A stretch of 64,000 bases of DNA from Acetobacteraceae bacterium (GCA_004843165.1 CP039459.1:499501-563500); one strand, 5' to 3'. Numbered from the stretch's first letter, positions 27,534-37,032 are shown. The notes: generated by a model from the letters alone, not told the origin. Made by a program: numbers and translations.

Positions 27534-28982
27534 ATGAAATTTTTGCGTTCTTCAGCGAAGTCGTTTTTTTTCCTCTCTTGCAGCCTATTTCTGCTTTTCC
27601 CGGCATATTTATCTGCTGAGGAAGGCACTTCGGATACCCCGGTAGAAAAAGAAATTTTACCGCAATCCATCTCTCCTGAAAAAAAAGAAGAAGCCGTTCA
27701 AACCATTAAGCTCCTACAACTTTTTGGAACAATCATGGATGTTGCCCATGCAGAATATGTTGAGCCTATAAGCGACAAAACACTTATCGAAAATGGCCTA
27801 AAGGGCATGATGAGCAATCTTGATCCTCACTCAAGCTATATGTCCCAAGAGGAATTTCAAGGGATGAAAAATGAGATTGAGGGCCATTTTGGTGGTCTTG
27901 GGATGGAGGTTCAGCAAGATAACGGTCATATTCGAGTCATTGCGGCTTTGGATGATACCCCTGCCTCCCGTGCCGGAATTAAAAGCGGCGATCTCATTAC
28001 TGAAGTTGATAAAAAACCACTCGCAGGCGTCCCTCTTCTCAAAGCGGTTACACAATTGAGAGGAAAACCCGGCAGTAAAGTAAATCTGACAATCTTGCAG
28101 ATTCAAACAGGTAAGAATGTCAGCATCACGCTAAAACGTGAAAAAATCAAAGTCAAAATGGTACGCTCTGCCCTCTATAACGACCATATCGCCTATCTCC
28201 GCCTCAGCGAATTTGGGGATAATGCCTCCCATGAGCTGAAAGATGCCTTTAACCAACTGGAAAAAGAGGCCGAGATCAAAAATCAAAAGCTCAAAGGCCT
28301 TATTCTTGATTTACGAAATAATCCGGGCGGACGTTTAGACGAAGCGGTGGCTGTTTCCAGAGATTTTATTACATCTGGTGAAATTGTTTCCATCCGTGCC
28401 CGCCAAAAAGAAGACAATAAAAGCTGGAAGGCCAAAGGCACAGACATCACCCATAATCTTCCACTCATTATTCTCATCAATTCAGGCTCTGCTTCTGCGA
28501 GTGAAATTGTCGCCGGTGCCGTACAAGACCATCAGCGTGGTCTGCTTTTAGGCACACGCTCTTTTGGCAAAGGCTCTGTTCAAACCGTGATCCCTCTTCC
28601 AGACAACCAAGGCGCCCTGCGCCTAACAACGGCACGCTATTACACGCCTTCCGGCCGATCTATTCAAAGATTTGGCATTTCGCCTGATATTGAAGTTTTT
28701 GAATCCAACGATGAAAGCAAATATTTTGTTTTCCATGAGGCGGATTTCATTACGGCCCTCAGCAATGAGGAAAAAACACCCGAAACCTCAAAAATAATTT
28801 TACCGGAAGCCGCAAAAAAAATTCCCAAAACACCGCCGAAATCATGGCCTGAATTCGACCTTCTCAAGCCAAAAACAGATTTCCAATTGCAACAAGCCAT
28901 CAATCTTCTTGAAAAGGGACTAAATAAGTCCTTCATAAAAGAAGTTCCTCAGAAGGTTTTACAGACATCAAAAAAGAAATAA
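27534..28982 (+). CDS. C-terminal processing peptidase (S41 family) with PDZ domain
   Basis: A CtpA-type periplasmic serine protease. There is an N-terminal signal peptide (SFFFLSCSLFLLFPAYLSA), an N-terminal helical segment with MMSNLDPHSSYMSQEEFQGM, a PDZ domain (GGLGMEVQQDNGHIRVIAAL; AGIKSGDLITEVDKKPL), and the S41 catalytic domain. The catalytic Ser lies in INSGSASASEIVAGAVQDHQ and the Lys in GTRSFGKGSVQTVIPLPD; GLILDLRNNPGG is also typical. Length 482. Its promoter faces mod across about 160 bp. It is followed 6 bp later by rppH, so the two are likely one operon. Confidence 0.95.
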   Translation: MKFLRSSAKSFFFLSCSLFLLFPAYLSAEEGTSDTPVEKEILPQSISPEKKEEAVQTIKLLQLFGTIMDVAHAEYVEPISDKTLIENGLKGMMSNLDPHSSYMSQEEFQGMKNEIEGHFGGLGMEVQQDNGHIRVIAALDDTPASRAGIKSGDLITEVDKKPLAGVPLLKAVTQLRGKPGSKVNLTILQIQTGKNVSITLKREKIKVKMVRSALYNDHIAYLRLSEFGDNASHELKDAFNQLEKEAEIKNQKLKGLILDLRNNPGGRLDEAVAVSRDFITSGEIVSIRARQKEDNKSWKAKGTDITHNLPLIILINSGSASASEIVAGAVQDHQRGLLLGTRSFGKGSVQTVIPLPDNQGALRLTTARYYTPSGRSIQRFGISPDIEVFESNDESKYFVFHEADFITALSNEEKTPETSKIILPEAAKKIPKTPPKSWPEFDLLKPKTDFQLQQAINLLEKGLNKSFIKEVPQKVLQTSKKK

Positions 28983-28988
28983 TTTCCT

Positions 28989-29510
28989 ATGACGAATAGT
29001 TCTTCTCCTTTTCAATCTCTTCCCTATCGTCCCAATGCCGGCATTGCGCTTTTTAATAAGGAAGGCGAACTTTTTCTGGGACGGCGTGTCGATCATCGCC
29101 AACAAATCTGGCAATGTCCTCAGGGTGGAATCAATGAAAATGAAACGCCGGAACAGGCGGCTTGGCGGGAAATGGATGAGGAGATCGGCACCAATAAAGC
29201 CAAATTTTTAGGCGAACGAGAAGGATGGATCACTTATGAGTTGCCTGCCCGGCTTTACGGCAAGGCTTTAGGTGGGAAATATCGTGGCCAGCGCCAAAAA
29301 TGGGTTGTGTTCGCCTTTACCGGTGAAGACAGCGATATTGATCTGGAGAAATATGATATTCCTGAATTTAGCGAATGGAAATGGGCGGCACCGCAAGAGA
29401 TTCTTTCAGACTATAATCTTGGTTTTAAAAGCAAAGCCTATCAGGAAGTTTTCCCTGATATTATTGAAATTTTCAATCAAAGTGCGTTTGGCAAAGGAAG
29501 CAAGTCTTAG
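28989..29510 (+). CDS. rppH: RNA pyrophosphohydrolase RppH (Nudix)
   Basis: RppH removes pyrophosphate from the 5' end of mRNA and starts decay. The opening YRPNAGIALFNKEGELFLGR and the Nudix box GGINENETPEQAAWREMDEE followed by IG are clear, with a normal spacing (G-x5-E-x7-RE-x2-EE-x-G). The tail KWVVFAFTGED and EFSEWKWAAPQEI match the family. Length 173. Its last 38 bp overlap convergently with the 3' end of the ABC transporter gene on the other strand. Confidence 0.94.
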   Translation: MTNSSSPFQSLPYRPNAGIALFNKEGELFLGRRVDHRQQIWQCPQGGINENETPEQAAWREMDEEIGTNKAKFLGEREGWITYELPARLYGKALGGKYRGQRQKWVVFAFTGEDSDIDLEKYDIPEFSEWKWAAPQEILSDYNLGFKSKAYQEVFPDIIEIFNQSAFGKGSKS

Positions 29511-31365
29511 ACACATTGGGGATGTTTCCCTTTTCCGGCAGGAAATTCTGATCTGATGTCAAACCTTGCTTACTGGCCATTTCTGCATAAAGCCCCTGCT
29601 CTCTTATCAAATCGCGTGGCTTACCAGACTGTACTAAACGCCCCTCTTGCATGACAGCCATAAAATGGGCGTGACTCAAACTGGTTAAACGGTGTGAAAC
29701 CATAATCGTCGTTTTGCCCTTGCGGTAATGGCGTAAAAATTTTTCCATTTTCGCCTCGCTATTCGCATCTAAAGCGCTCATGGCCTCATCAAGAACAAGA
29801 ATAGCCGGCTGACGCAGCAAAGCCCTCGCAATCGCAATCCGCTGTCGCTCTCCACCGGAAAGAAACTCTCCTCTGGTACCTGCAAATGTTTCCAGCCCTT
29901 CTGGAAATTTTTGAATAAAATTCAAATCCATTTTTTTGCACAGACTCTCAACTTCCTCCTTAGAAGCCTCTGGTCTTGAAATACGAATATTATCCAAAAG
30001 ACTCATATTAAAGAGCGGTGTTTCCTGCCCTACATAGCCCACAAAACTTCGCAACTCTTTCAGTGCAAAATCTTTCAGATCTCGGCCTGCCAGAAGCAGA
30101 CGACCACTCGAAGGGTCATGTAATCTTGGAATAAGGGAAAGCGCAGTAGATTTTCCAGCACCGCTTTCCCCTACAATCGCCAGAAAACTACCCTCTTTTA
30201 TTTTTAACGAAAAATCTTTTAACCCCCAGCGCCCATCTTCATATTGATAGGAAACATTTTCAAAGGCCAATATTGAGAAATGCCTTGGCAGTGCCACAGG
30301 TGCGTCAGAATCTGCAACCAAAATCGGCGCATCTATCACCTTAAAAATATGTGAAAGCCCGGCGGCTCCCTCCTGCAAAGCGGCGTTCAACGAAGCCAAG
30401 GAACGCATCGGACGAGATGCTGCAAAAAGCGCAGCGATAAAGGCTGTAAAATCCCCTAAAGAAGCCCCTCCCATTGCGGATCGCCATCCCGCAAATCCAA
30501 AGGCAATCGCAACAGAAGCGCCGGCAATCACTTCTAAAAGCGGATCAAGTTTTGCCTTATTCCGTGCCATCGCAAAATGCGCATCCCGAAGCTGATTAAG
30601 CTCGCCTCCCAAAGTTTGATATTGCATTTTTTCCATATTGTGCAAACGAACAGGGCGCACCAACGCAAAATTTTCCGTCAGACGTGCAATCATTTTTGCC
30701 GTTTGTCGCTGCATTTCTCTGGCCGAGGCTTTTACCTTTTTGCCGACATTTCGGACAGGTAAAACCGTTAAAGGATAAAGAATCAAAGCAACAATGGCCA
30801 ACTCCCAATCCAACCACATCATACAAATCCCTAGGCCAAGAACCGTTGTAATATCTCCTACGGCATTGGTTGCCCGTGTCAGCGCCTCACGAATAGCCAT
30901 TGCCTCTGTTGTAAAACGTGAGGTCCATTCCGAAGGAGGAAACGCTTCAATCGTTGCAATATCTTTATGTAACAAAGACTTTAAAAGGCGGTGTTGCAGA
31001 TTTTGAATTGTATCCAGAGAAAGCCGTTGCAACAAAAGCGTTTGCGCATATTGAGAGAGCGCCTTTAGACCTGTCAAAATCACGACCAAAATTGGAATTT
31101 GATAAAGAATTCGTGGATCTTTTCGGGCAAACATATCCACGGCCTTACGGATCACAAGGGGATACGCGGCCATGAGACAAGCCATAACAACCGCTAAAAG
31201 CAATGTCGAGACCAACAGAAATTTACGGTGAGAGAGTTCCTCTCGCCATAATCTCCACAAAAGCGGTTGGTTCTCTATTTTCAAATCTTGAATTTTTTCT
31301 TTCGGCGCTACGCTAGAAATAAGACGATCTCTTTTCTTTCTTAATAATTTAAATCTATAGACCAA
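29473..31365 (-). CDS. ABC transporter, fused permease and ATPase (MsbA-like exporter)
   Basis: A 630-residue half-transporter. The transmembrane domain (about residues 50-330) contains several hydrophobic segments (FLLVSTLLLAVVMACLMAAY, PILVVILTGLKAL, TTVLGLGICMMWL). The nucleotide-binding domain has Walker A VGESGAGKST, the Q-loop region GYVGQETPLFN, the signature LSGGERQRIAIARAL, Walker B ILVLDEAMSALD and the H-loop VSHRL. It resembles lipid A/multidrug exporters of the MsbA group; the substrate cannot be assigned from sequence. Its stop lies inside the rppH coding region on the opposite strand. It begins 10 bp inside the end of the CCA enzyme gene, so it is co-transcribed with it. Confidence 0.92.
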   Translation of the reverse strand: MVYRFKLLRKKRDRLISSVAPKEKIQDLKIENQPLLWRLWREELSHRKFLLVSTLLLAVVMACLMAAYPLVIRKAVDMFARKDPRILYQIPILVVILTGLKALSQYAQTLLLQRLSLDTIQNLQHRLLKSLLHKDIATIEAFPPSEWTSRFTTEAMAIREALTRATNAVGDITTVLGLGICMMWLDWELAIVALILYPLTVLPVRNVGKKVKASAREMQRQTAKMIARLTENFALVRPVRLHNMEKMQYQTLGGELNQLRDAHFAMARNKAKLDPLLEVIAGASVAIAFGFAGWRSAMGGASLGDFTAFIAALFAASRPMRSLASLNAALQEGAAGLSHIFKVIDAPILVADSDAPVALPRHFSILAFENVSYQYEDGRWGLKDFSLKIKEGSFLAIVGESGAGKSTALSLIPRLHDPSSGRLLLAGRDLKDFALKELRSFVGYVGQETPLFNMSLLDNIRISRPEASKEEVESLCKKMDLNFIQKFPEGLETFAGTRGEFLSGGERQRIAIARALLRQPAILVLDEAMSALDANSEAKMEKFLRHYRKGKTTIMVSHRLTSLSHAHFMAVMQEGRLVQSGKPRDLIREQGLYAEMASKQGLTSDQNFLPEKGNIPNVSKTCFLCQTHFD

Positions 31366-32554
31366 AATGCCTCAAAATCTCTTCACACCCAGGCTTCGCT
31401 GCCTCTGACAACCAATAAAGACGCATCTTTTGGAGAAGCTGCCCTAATTCAACACCTGCAGAAATCCCCTTTGCCATCAAAATTTTCCCTGTTAATGGAA
31501 ATTCAGGCAATGGGGTCTTTGTTAAACGGTGGCGTAAGTGTTTCCAATCTTTTTCTTCACATCTTTGCTGTTCTAAATCGGCCTTTTGCGCAAAAGCAAC
31601 CTGTGCCCTATAGCTATAGGCGATAAGGTCTTCACGCTTATACTGATCCAAATATTTTAAAAGTGTTGCCTGATCGGGCGCAAGTTGAAATTCTTGTTCA
31701 AAAGACTGAAAAAAGGAAAGCCTCTTTTTTTCTTTATTAGACAACGCAAAGCTTTGTACAAGGGCTTCTTTTTCGGCACAAAGCAAAGAAAGACGTAAAA
31801 TAAAATCTTTTGGAAGGTCTATTTCCAATCCTTTTTCCAAAGCAGTAAGATCATAATACGGCAAAAGAGAAGCTAAAACACCAGATTTTTCCATTGCCTG
31901 AAGCGTTTCGATAATCTTTGGCCCTAAAAGAAAACGTGAAAATTCATCTCTCAGACGCTCTTTTGCTAAATGTTTGAATCCAGAAAGATTTTGAGAAATA
32001 ATCTCAAGAATCTCTTTTGAAGGCGGATTCCGGCCAAAACGTGCTGAAAAGCGGAAATAACGCAAAATTCTTAAATAATCTTCGGAAATACGGGATGACG
32101 CATCCCCCACAAAACGCACTAGCCCTGCTTTTAAATCTGCTTCGCCGCCAAAATAATCATAGAGATTTCCCTCTTTATCTAGCGACATCGCATTAATCGT
32201 AAAATCACGGCGCTCGGCATCTATTTTCCAGTCCGCCGTCCATGCAACTTTAGCATGCCGCCCATCCGTCTCAACATCCTGCCGCAAAGCCGTCAGCTCG
32301 TAACACGCCCCTTTTATCAAAGCCGAAACCGTACCGTGGGCAATACCTGTCGGGATAAAACGCTGAGAGGCTCTTTTTAGGCGGGCAATAATTTCTTCCG
32401 GTGGAAATGGCACTGCCATATCAATATCTTGCGGAAAAAGACCTAAAAGCGGATCACGCACAGCGCCACCAACAAGACGCGCCTCCGGAAAAATTTCCCA
32501 AAGTCGTGAAAGCCCTGCATATTTTTGACACAAATCGGAAATATCATACGCCAT
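31355..32554 (-). CDS. CCA tRNA nucleotidyltransferase / poly(A) polymerase family protein
   Basis: Class II nucleotidyltransferase adding or repairing the CCA end of tRNA. The N-terminal catalytic motif RLVGGAVRDPLLGLFPQDID shows GG followed by the DxD metal-binding pair. Further motifs are RDFTINAMSLDKEG and a motif D-like region (LRFVGDASSRISEDYLRILR, with R.FRFSARFGR downstream). Length with this start is 399. I chose the ATG at 32554 (MAYDIS); a longer frame from 32635 would run into the coding region of the upstream DUF1285 gene. It could be CCA-adding or poly(A)-adding; the Alphaproteobacteria context favours CCA. Confidence 0.9.
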   Translation of the reverse strand: MAYDISDLCQKYAGLSRLWEIFPEARLVGGAVRDPLLGLFPQDIDMAVPFPPEEIIARLKRASQRFIPTGIAHGTVSALIKGACYELTALRQDVETDGRHAKVAWTADWKIDAERRDFTINAMSLDKEGNLYDYFGGEADLKAGLVRFVGDASSRISEDYLRILRYFRFSARFGRNPPSKEILEIISQNLSGFKHLAKERLRDEFSRFLLGPKIIETLQAMEKSGVLASLLPYYDLTALEKGLEIDLPKDFILRLSLLCAEKEALVQSFALSNKEKKRLSFFQSFEQEFQLAPDQATLLKYLDQYKREDLIAYSYRAQVAFAQKADLEQQRCEEKDWKHLRHRLTKTPLPEFPLTGKILMAKGISAGVELGQLLQKMRLYWLSEAAKPGCEEILRHFGL

Positions 32555-32570
32555 GACGTAAAAATAACGC

Positions 32571-33173
32571 CTAAAATGCGCAAGGAATAGGGAAAAATGC
32601 GCCTCTGCTCCAAACACCCATACATTCCTTGCCATTCACCTGGTGAATAGCGCCAACAGCGCCAAGCTCAAAAATCACTGCTTTTGTCAGACGGGCTAAA
32701 AGCGGTGCGCCATTTTCGGCTTTAGCAATTTGGAGATAGACGGATGCCGTGCCTTCGGCTTCGTTAAAATGGCAAAAGAGCGGATGTTCTGGGCCAACAC
32801 AGTAAATCTCACCGATATTGGTCATCAAAGAAATCGCTTGGCGTTTTTCACACAAACCGCTGAATTTCATCCGAACGGCCAAATAAGGGACATCCTCTAC
32901 CTCAATCAAACCTCTTCCGGAAGGAGTCTCCAAAAAATAATTTCCCTCTAAATCCCGTATAAGCAAAGAGGCTAAAAATTGCTGGGTTCGCCGATCTTTA
33001 ACCGGCTGAGACTTATAATACCAGCATCCATTTCGGGCGATCCTAAACGGTAAAGTTTCATTCACTTTTCCGCCAATATCGCAAAGACATTGATCCGCTA
33101 AAGGCCAATCTTCAATACTTGCAATCAAAGCAAGCTTTGACAAACAAGATTCTTCTGTTTCCCGGCTTGTCAC
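32571..33173 (-). CDS. DUF1285 domain protein
   Basis: A 200-residue protein with the DUF1285 pattern: FRIARNGCWYYKSQPVKDRR, QQFLASLLIRDLEGNYFLET, PSGRGLIEVEDVPYLAVRMK. These genes are typically found next to a CCA-adding enzyme gene in Alphaproteobacteria, as here. The function is not established; a small ligand-binding role has been considered for the fold. No signal peptide. It is the first gene of the DUF1285-CCA-ABC transporter group. Confidence 0.88.
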   Translation of the reverse strand: MTSRETEESCLSKLALIASIEDWPLADQCLCDIGGKVNETLPFRIARNGCWYYKSQPVKDRRTQQFLASLLIRDLEGNYFLETPSGRGLIEVEDVPYLAVRMKFSGLCEKRQAISLMTNIGEIYCVGPEHPLFCHFNEAEGTASVYLQIAKAENGAPLLARLTKAVIFELGAVGAIHQVNGKECMGVWSRGAFFPIPCAF

Positions 33174-33361
33174 ACGACCTCACAGATTTCTATACTCATA
33201 ACATATATTCCCTTTTGACGGCATCTTGACCTGTTTTTTAAATGGGAATGATCTGCTTAAATGTCATTAACCTTCTGCCCGAACCCCTTCTATCTCTCTG
33301 CTATTGTTGCTAAGATGTCATAGTTGTTACCGAGCGCTATCCTCTTTCTTAAAAGATCATA

Positions 33362-34192
33362 ATGTTTTCTTTTCTTCTTAAGCACCCGCTGTTTCATCAT
33401 ACAAAGCCAAGCGCTTTAAGAAGAAAATACACGCTCAAAGCTTTTTTATGGGTGTTGCTTTCGACATCGCCCTATTTGCTTGCCCATCCTGCGCATGCGC
33501 AATCTCAGCAAGAATCAGAGGCCGAGGAAGAAGCAATGGAGCAGCAACGTCAGGAAGAAGCTCGCAAGAAAGCTTTGAGTAAAGCGCCCCCTTCTGCCCT
33601 TCCGGGTGTTGAAAATAGTTACGAAGAACCCTCCATTCATTCCAATAATGACACCAATCCAACACAAGCACTTTTCGAAGCCATCAATAAAGGCTCCATG
33701 AATGCGGCCCGCGAAGCACTCAGCCGTGGCGCCGATATAACGGCACGGAATGTTCTCGATCAGACCCCTCTGGACATGGCTATTGATCTGAATCGAAACA
33801 ATATTGTTTTTCTCCTATTATCTTTACGGGGATATAATCCTGAAGGGCATCTCGTGAAGGAATCCCAGCATGAAGAAACAGGCAATATGTCCGAAAATAT
33901 TTCTGCCACGGCCTCGATGGTCGTCAATCCTAAAAAAGAAGCACCGCATTATGATCCAAGTGGCGGCGTACCCATTCCCGATATTGGATTTTTAGGCTAT
34001 GGGCCGGCACTGGCGCCTAAAAAAGTTAGAAGACCACCTTCTTTTAACCCTTCGCTTCCCCCACAAGATGAGAAGCTTGAAAAACCCAAAATCGAAAAAG
34101 AAATCGTTCAGGAAGAAAGAGCACCACAATCACAGGCGCAACCTTTACAAGCGCAAGTGACCGCCAGTCTTCCCCCTGCGGCAAAGCCCTAA
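33362..34192 (+). CDS. Secreted ankyrin-repeat protein with charged Pro/Gln tail
   Basis: The N-terminus carries a probable signal peptide after a basic stretch (KAFLWVLLSTSPYLLAHPAH, cut near AHAQS). Residues about 55-75 are a Glu/Gln-rich coil (EAEEEAMEQQRQEE). About residues 100-160 form ankyrin-like repeats: ALFEAINKGSMNAAREALSR, GADITARNVLDQTPLDMAID, and LNRNNIVFLLLSLRGYN. The tail (210-276) is rich in Pro, Lys, Glu and Gln. It is a periplasmic or exported protein by inference, and its partner is unknown. It stands alone, with the ccrM terminator downstream on the other strand. Confidence 0.75.
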   Translation: MFSFLLKHPLFHHTKPSALRRKYTLKAFLWVLLSTSPYLLAHPAHAQSQQESEAEEEAMEQQRQEEARKKALSKAPPSALPGVENSYEEPSIHSNNDTNPTQALFEAINKGSMNAAREALSRGADITARNVLDQTPLDMAIDLNRNNIVFLLLSLRGYNPEGHLVKESQHEETGNMSENISATASMVVNPKKEAPHYDPSGGVPIPDIGFLGYGPALAPKKVRRPPSFNPSLPPQDEKLEKPKIEKEIVQEERAPQSQAQPLQAQVTASLPPAAKP

Positions 34193-34337
34193 AAAGACAT
34201 CTCCCCTTTATTTCGTTCCATTTGGGGCTTTTGCAAGAATTAAAAAGACATTCATAAAAATAATTAAAGCCCTAAAAAAAACGTCTCTCTCTTTCAAAAA
34301 TTCTGAAACACCGAAAAGACTCCCTCGCATTAAAAAA

Positions 34338-34372
34338 ACAAAAGCCTCTGTCTTTTCAGCAGAGGCTTTTGT
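34338..34372 (-). terminator. Terminator of rnhB-ccrM
   Basis: ACAAAAGCCTCTG pairs with CAGAGGCTTTTGT over 13 bp around a 9-nt loop, and the minus strand continues in T-rich sequence. It lies about 20 bp past the ccrM stop and could also serve the ankyrin gene. Confidence 0.85.
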
Positions 34373-34393
34373 ACATTTCAAAAATAGAAATCT

Positions 34394-35506
34394 TTATGAA
34401 ATATTTTGGCTTTTGCGCCATTCCTGACGCAACTCGTCTACGGCTATAAGCTTTCCATCTTTTTCAAAATGCCAGAAAGTCCAGCCATTACAGGATGGCG
34501 CTCCTGTTAAAAACGCCCCCATTTTATGAATAGAAGCCCGTGTGTCACCAGAAACCAACGTGCCATCTGCACTAATTTTTGCCTTTAAACGACGACCACG
34601 ATCATAAAGCAATGTACCAGGGCTTAAAATACCATTTTCTACCAATGTCCCAAAAGGCACTCTCGGCTGTGCACGGGGCGCAGGCGTTACGGACAAAGCA
34701 TCATCTCCAAGAACCTCCTCTTGGTCTAAGCGCTCTTGTGCCCCCTTAATATAATCGGGATGGCGTTCAATAACGATAAAACGACGATTTAAACGTTTAG
34801 CCATCGCCGCCGTTGTTCCTGTCCCCGAAAAAGGATCTAAAATCACATCATCCATTTTTGTAGAAGATAGCAACACACGATAAAGCAACATTTCAGGCTT
34901 TTGCGTTGGGTGCAATTTCAAACCATGCTCATTGCGCAAACGCTCTTTGCCGTTACAAAGGGAAATCGACCAATCCGAACGCATTTGGACATCATCATTC
35001 AAAGCTTTCATCGCTTGATAATTAAAGCAATATTTACTTTGCGGCGATTTTGCCGCCCAAATTAGGGTTTCATGCGCATTGGTAAAACGACGTCCTTTGA
35101 AATTCGGCATCGGATTTGTTTTGCGCCAGATGACATCATTCAAAATCCAAAATCCCATATCCTGCAACATCGCACCGATACGGAAAATATTATGATAAGA
35201 ACCGATCACCCATAAAGTGCCGTCCTTATGTAAAACACGACGTGCCTCTGTGAGCCAAGCCCGTGTAAATTTATCATAAGCCTCAAAATCATCGAAACGG
35301 TCCCAAGAGTCCGTTACCCCATCGACAACGGAATCATCTGGACGCCGCAACTCCCCTTGCAGTTGGAGATTGTAAGGCGGATCTGCAAAAACGCAATTAA
35401 CACTTTCCGAAGGAAGGCGACTCATCACCTCAACACAATCACCTTGTGAAATTGTGTCGATCGGCCAAAATTCATCTGGAGTGGAAGTGGAAGATTGAAT
35501 GCTCAT
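34394..35506 (-). CDS. ccrM: Cell-cycle DNA adenine methyltransferase CcrM (GANTC)
   Basis: CcrM methylates adenine in GANTC and couples methylation to the cell cycle in Alphaproteobacteria. The beta-class order is visible: motif IV NCVFADPPYNLQL near residue 42, then motif I LDPFSGTGTTAAMAK near residue 225. RKTNPMPNFKGRRFTNAHET and KLHPTQKPEMLLYR are highly typical. The C-terminal extension (about 270-370) that is specific to CcrM (FGTLVENGILSPGTLLYDRG, MGAFLTGAPSCNGWTFWHFE) is intact. Its start overlaps the rnhB stop by a few bases, so the two are coupled, an arrangement seen in relatives. Confidence 0.95.
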   Translation of the reverse strand: MSIQSSTSTPDEFWPIDTISQGDCVEVMSRLPSESVNCVFADPPYNLQLQGELRRPDDSVVDGVTDSWDRFDDFEAYDKFTRAWLTEARRVLHKDGTLWVIGSYHNIFRIGAMLQDMGFWILNDVIWRKTNPMPNFKGRRFTNAHETLIWAAKSPQSKYCFNYQAMKALNDDVQMRSDWSISLCNGKERLRNEHGLKLHPTQKPEMLLYRVLLSSTKMDDVILDPFSGTGTTAAMAKRLNRRFIVIERHPDYIKGAQERLDQEEVLGDDALSVTPAPRAQPRVPFGTLVENGILSPGTLLYDRGRRLKAKISADGTLVSGDTRASIHKMGAFLTGAPSCNGWTFWHFEKDGKLIAVDELRQEWRKSQNIS

Positions 35507-36141
35507 GTACGGTTCTCAGATCCTGAAACAGCCAGCAAACGTACCGGCGCAAAAGAATAACGATGGTGACGGGTTGCGCCGCTCTGACGAAGACCCTCAA
35601 GGTGTTTTTTCACGCCATATCCCGCATTATTTTCCCAACCATAGAGAGGATAACGAGAGGAAAGTTTTTCCATCGCCCTGTCACGGATGACTTTTGCCAT
35701 AATCGACGCCGCCGCAATGGAGAGCGAATAACAATCTCCCTTCACAACCGCACGACCTTCACATGGTAGATCAGGGAAATCATTCCCATCCACCAAAACG
35801 AAATCAGGCTTTTTCCCCAATTTACGGGTAAGCGCCGCCAGAGCCCGCCGCATTGCTAAATGCGTTGCCTGACGAATATTATATTGATCAATTTCAGTCG
35901 CGGAACCTGCCCCCAACGCCCAAATAATGTCAGAGGTGTTAGAGAGACGATCAAAAAGAAACTGACGTTTTTTCTTTGTCAGCTTCTTTGAATCATCAAT
36001 GCCATCGACGATAGCTGAGGACACATTTTCAGGAAAAACTAAGGCAGCCGCAATGACAGGCCCGGCAAGACAACCTCTGCCGACCTCATCAATCCCAGCA
36101 ACCAGCCCTCCAGAGGCCTTCTCAAGCGTAAAATCAGGCAA
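35503..36141 (-). CDS. rnhB: Ribonuclease HII
   Basis: RNase HII cleaves RNA in RNA-DNA hybrids and removes misincorporated ribonucleotides. The catalytic acidic pair is Asp18-Glu19 in GLVAGIDEVGRGCLAGPVIA; further conserved blocks are DDSKKLTKKKRQFL, VLVDGNDFPDL, VVKGDCYSLSIAAASIMAKV and the tail GYGVKKHLEGLRQSGATRHH. Length 212. It overlaps ccrM downstream by 4 bp. Confidence 0.96.
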   Translation of the reverse strand: MPDFTLEKASGGLVAGIDEVGRGCLAGPVIAAALVFPENVSSAIVDGIDDSKKLTKKKRQFLFDRLSNTSDIIWALGAGSATEIDQYNIRQATHLAMRRALAALTRKLGKKPDFVLVDGNDFPDLPCEGRAVVKGDCYSLSIAAASIMAKVIRDRAMEKLSSRYPLYGWENNAGYGVKKHLEGLRQSGATRHHRYSFAPVRLLAVSGSENRT

Positions 36142-36238
36142 ACGATATTCCTAAATGAATATTGACATAATACCCGATTCTACCCTTGCGACTCGGAAAA
36201 GAATAGCCCCTAAAGAAAATTATTTCCTTTTCAAGCTT

Positions 36239-36973
36239 TTATTTTTTAATTTCTTGTACTTTTTGCACGGAAATAGCTTGATTATTTTGATTCTGGGGAG
36301 TCGAAGAAGCGCTTGCAACAGGCATATTTTTCTGAATCTCATTCACTTGTGCCTGTAAAGAAGGAAGAAACGCTTCAAAAAGCGCTGCGCAATAAATCGC
36401 CATTGTAACGAGGAATAGGCCTAAATATTTTTTTGTTCTTTCCCATCTCAACAGAAAATAGCCGGGCGGCAGTAAAAGCCACCAATAAGAAAGCGGACGG
36501 TAGCCTGCCTCGGCCATTGCCTGACGGTCTTTTTTTAGGACAAGGATTTTCAAGGTCAAAAAAATAATAAATAAAAGGATTATCTCTCTAAAATAAGAAG
36601 CACTAAGACCTGACGTAATCTCTGTATTATTAAAAAGCATTGCTGAAATAATATTAGCAAAAATAGGCAATGCAAAAAATAAAACAGCCCAAAAAGAAGA
36701 GAGATTAGCCTGTCTCTTTTCCATCGCCTCTAAAAACGATGTCGCAATCATCGTGCTTGCCTCGGCCTCTTTTCCCTTTTCAGAAAGAGTCATTTTTCGC
36801 GCAACAACACGAGGAAGACCGGCCTCATCCGCACGACGCCATTTTTCACCAAAATTTGATGTCCAAACCAGCGTGTCTTCTTTTACGCTACCAGAGATAA
36901 TTAAACGCGCAATCTCTAACTGAGAGACTGGCCCTGTTGGTTTTCCGTCTTTTTCGTAAAACCATTGCGCCAT
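36239..36973 (-). CDS. GYF_2-domain membrane protein
   Basis: Residues 1-65 match the GYF_2 (DUF4339) pattern: WFYEKDGKPTGPVSQLEIAR, LIISGSVKEDTLVWTS and WRRADEAG. They are followed by three or four hydrophobic segments (FWAVLFFALPIFANIISAML, IILLFIIFLTLKILVL, YWWLLLPPGYFLL, LFLVTMAIYCAALFEAFL), then a short soluble tail. The GYF-like domain probably sits in the cytosol and binds a proline-rich partner; the partner is unknown. About 97 bp separate it from rnhB, and no terminator is obvious in between, so read-through is possible. Confidence 0.8.
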   Translation of the reverse strand: MAQWFYEKDGKPTGPVSQLEIARLIISGSVKEDTLVWTSNFGEKWRRADEAGLPRVVARKMTLSEKGKEAEASTMIATSFLEAMEKRQANLSSFWAVLFFALPIFANIISAMLFNNTEITSGLSASYFREIILLFIIFLTLKILVLKKDRQAMAEAGYRPLSYWWLLLPPGYFLLRWERTKKYLGLFLVTMAIYCAALFEAFLPSLQAQVNEIQKNMPVASASSTPQNQNNQAISVQKVQEIKK

Positions 36974-37032
36974 TTTGTCGTTCCTTTATGTGTCAGTTTT
37001 AACTTTTAAGTTTTTAGAGAAAGCAGATATAA

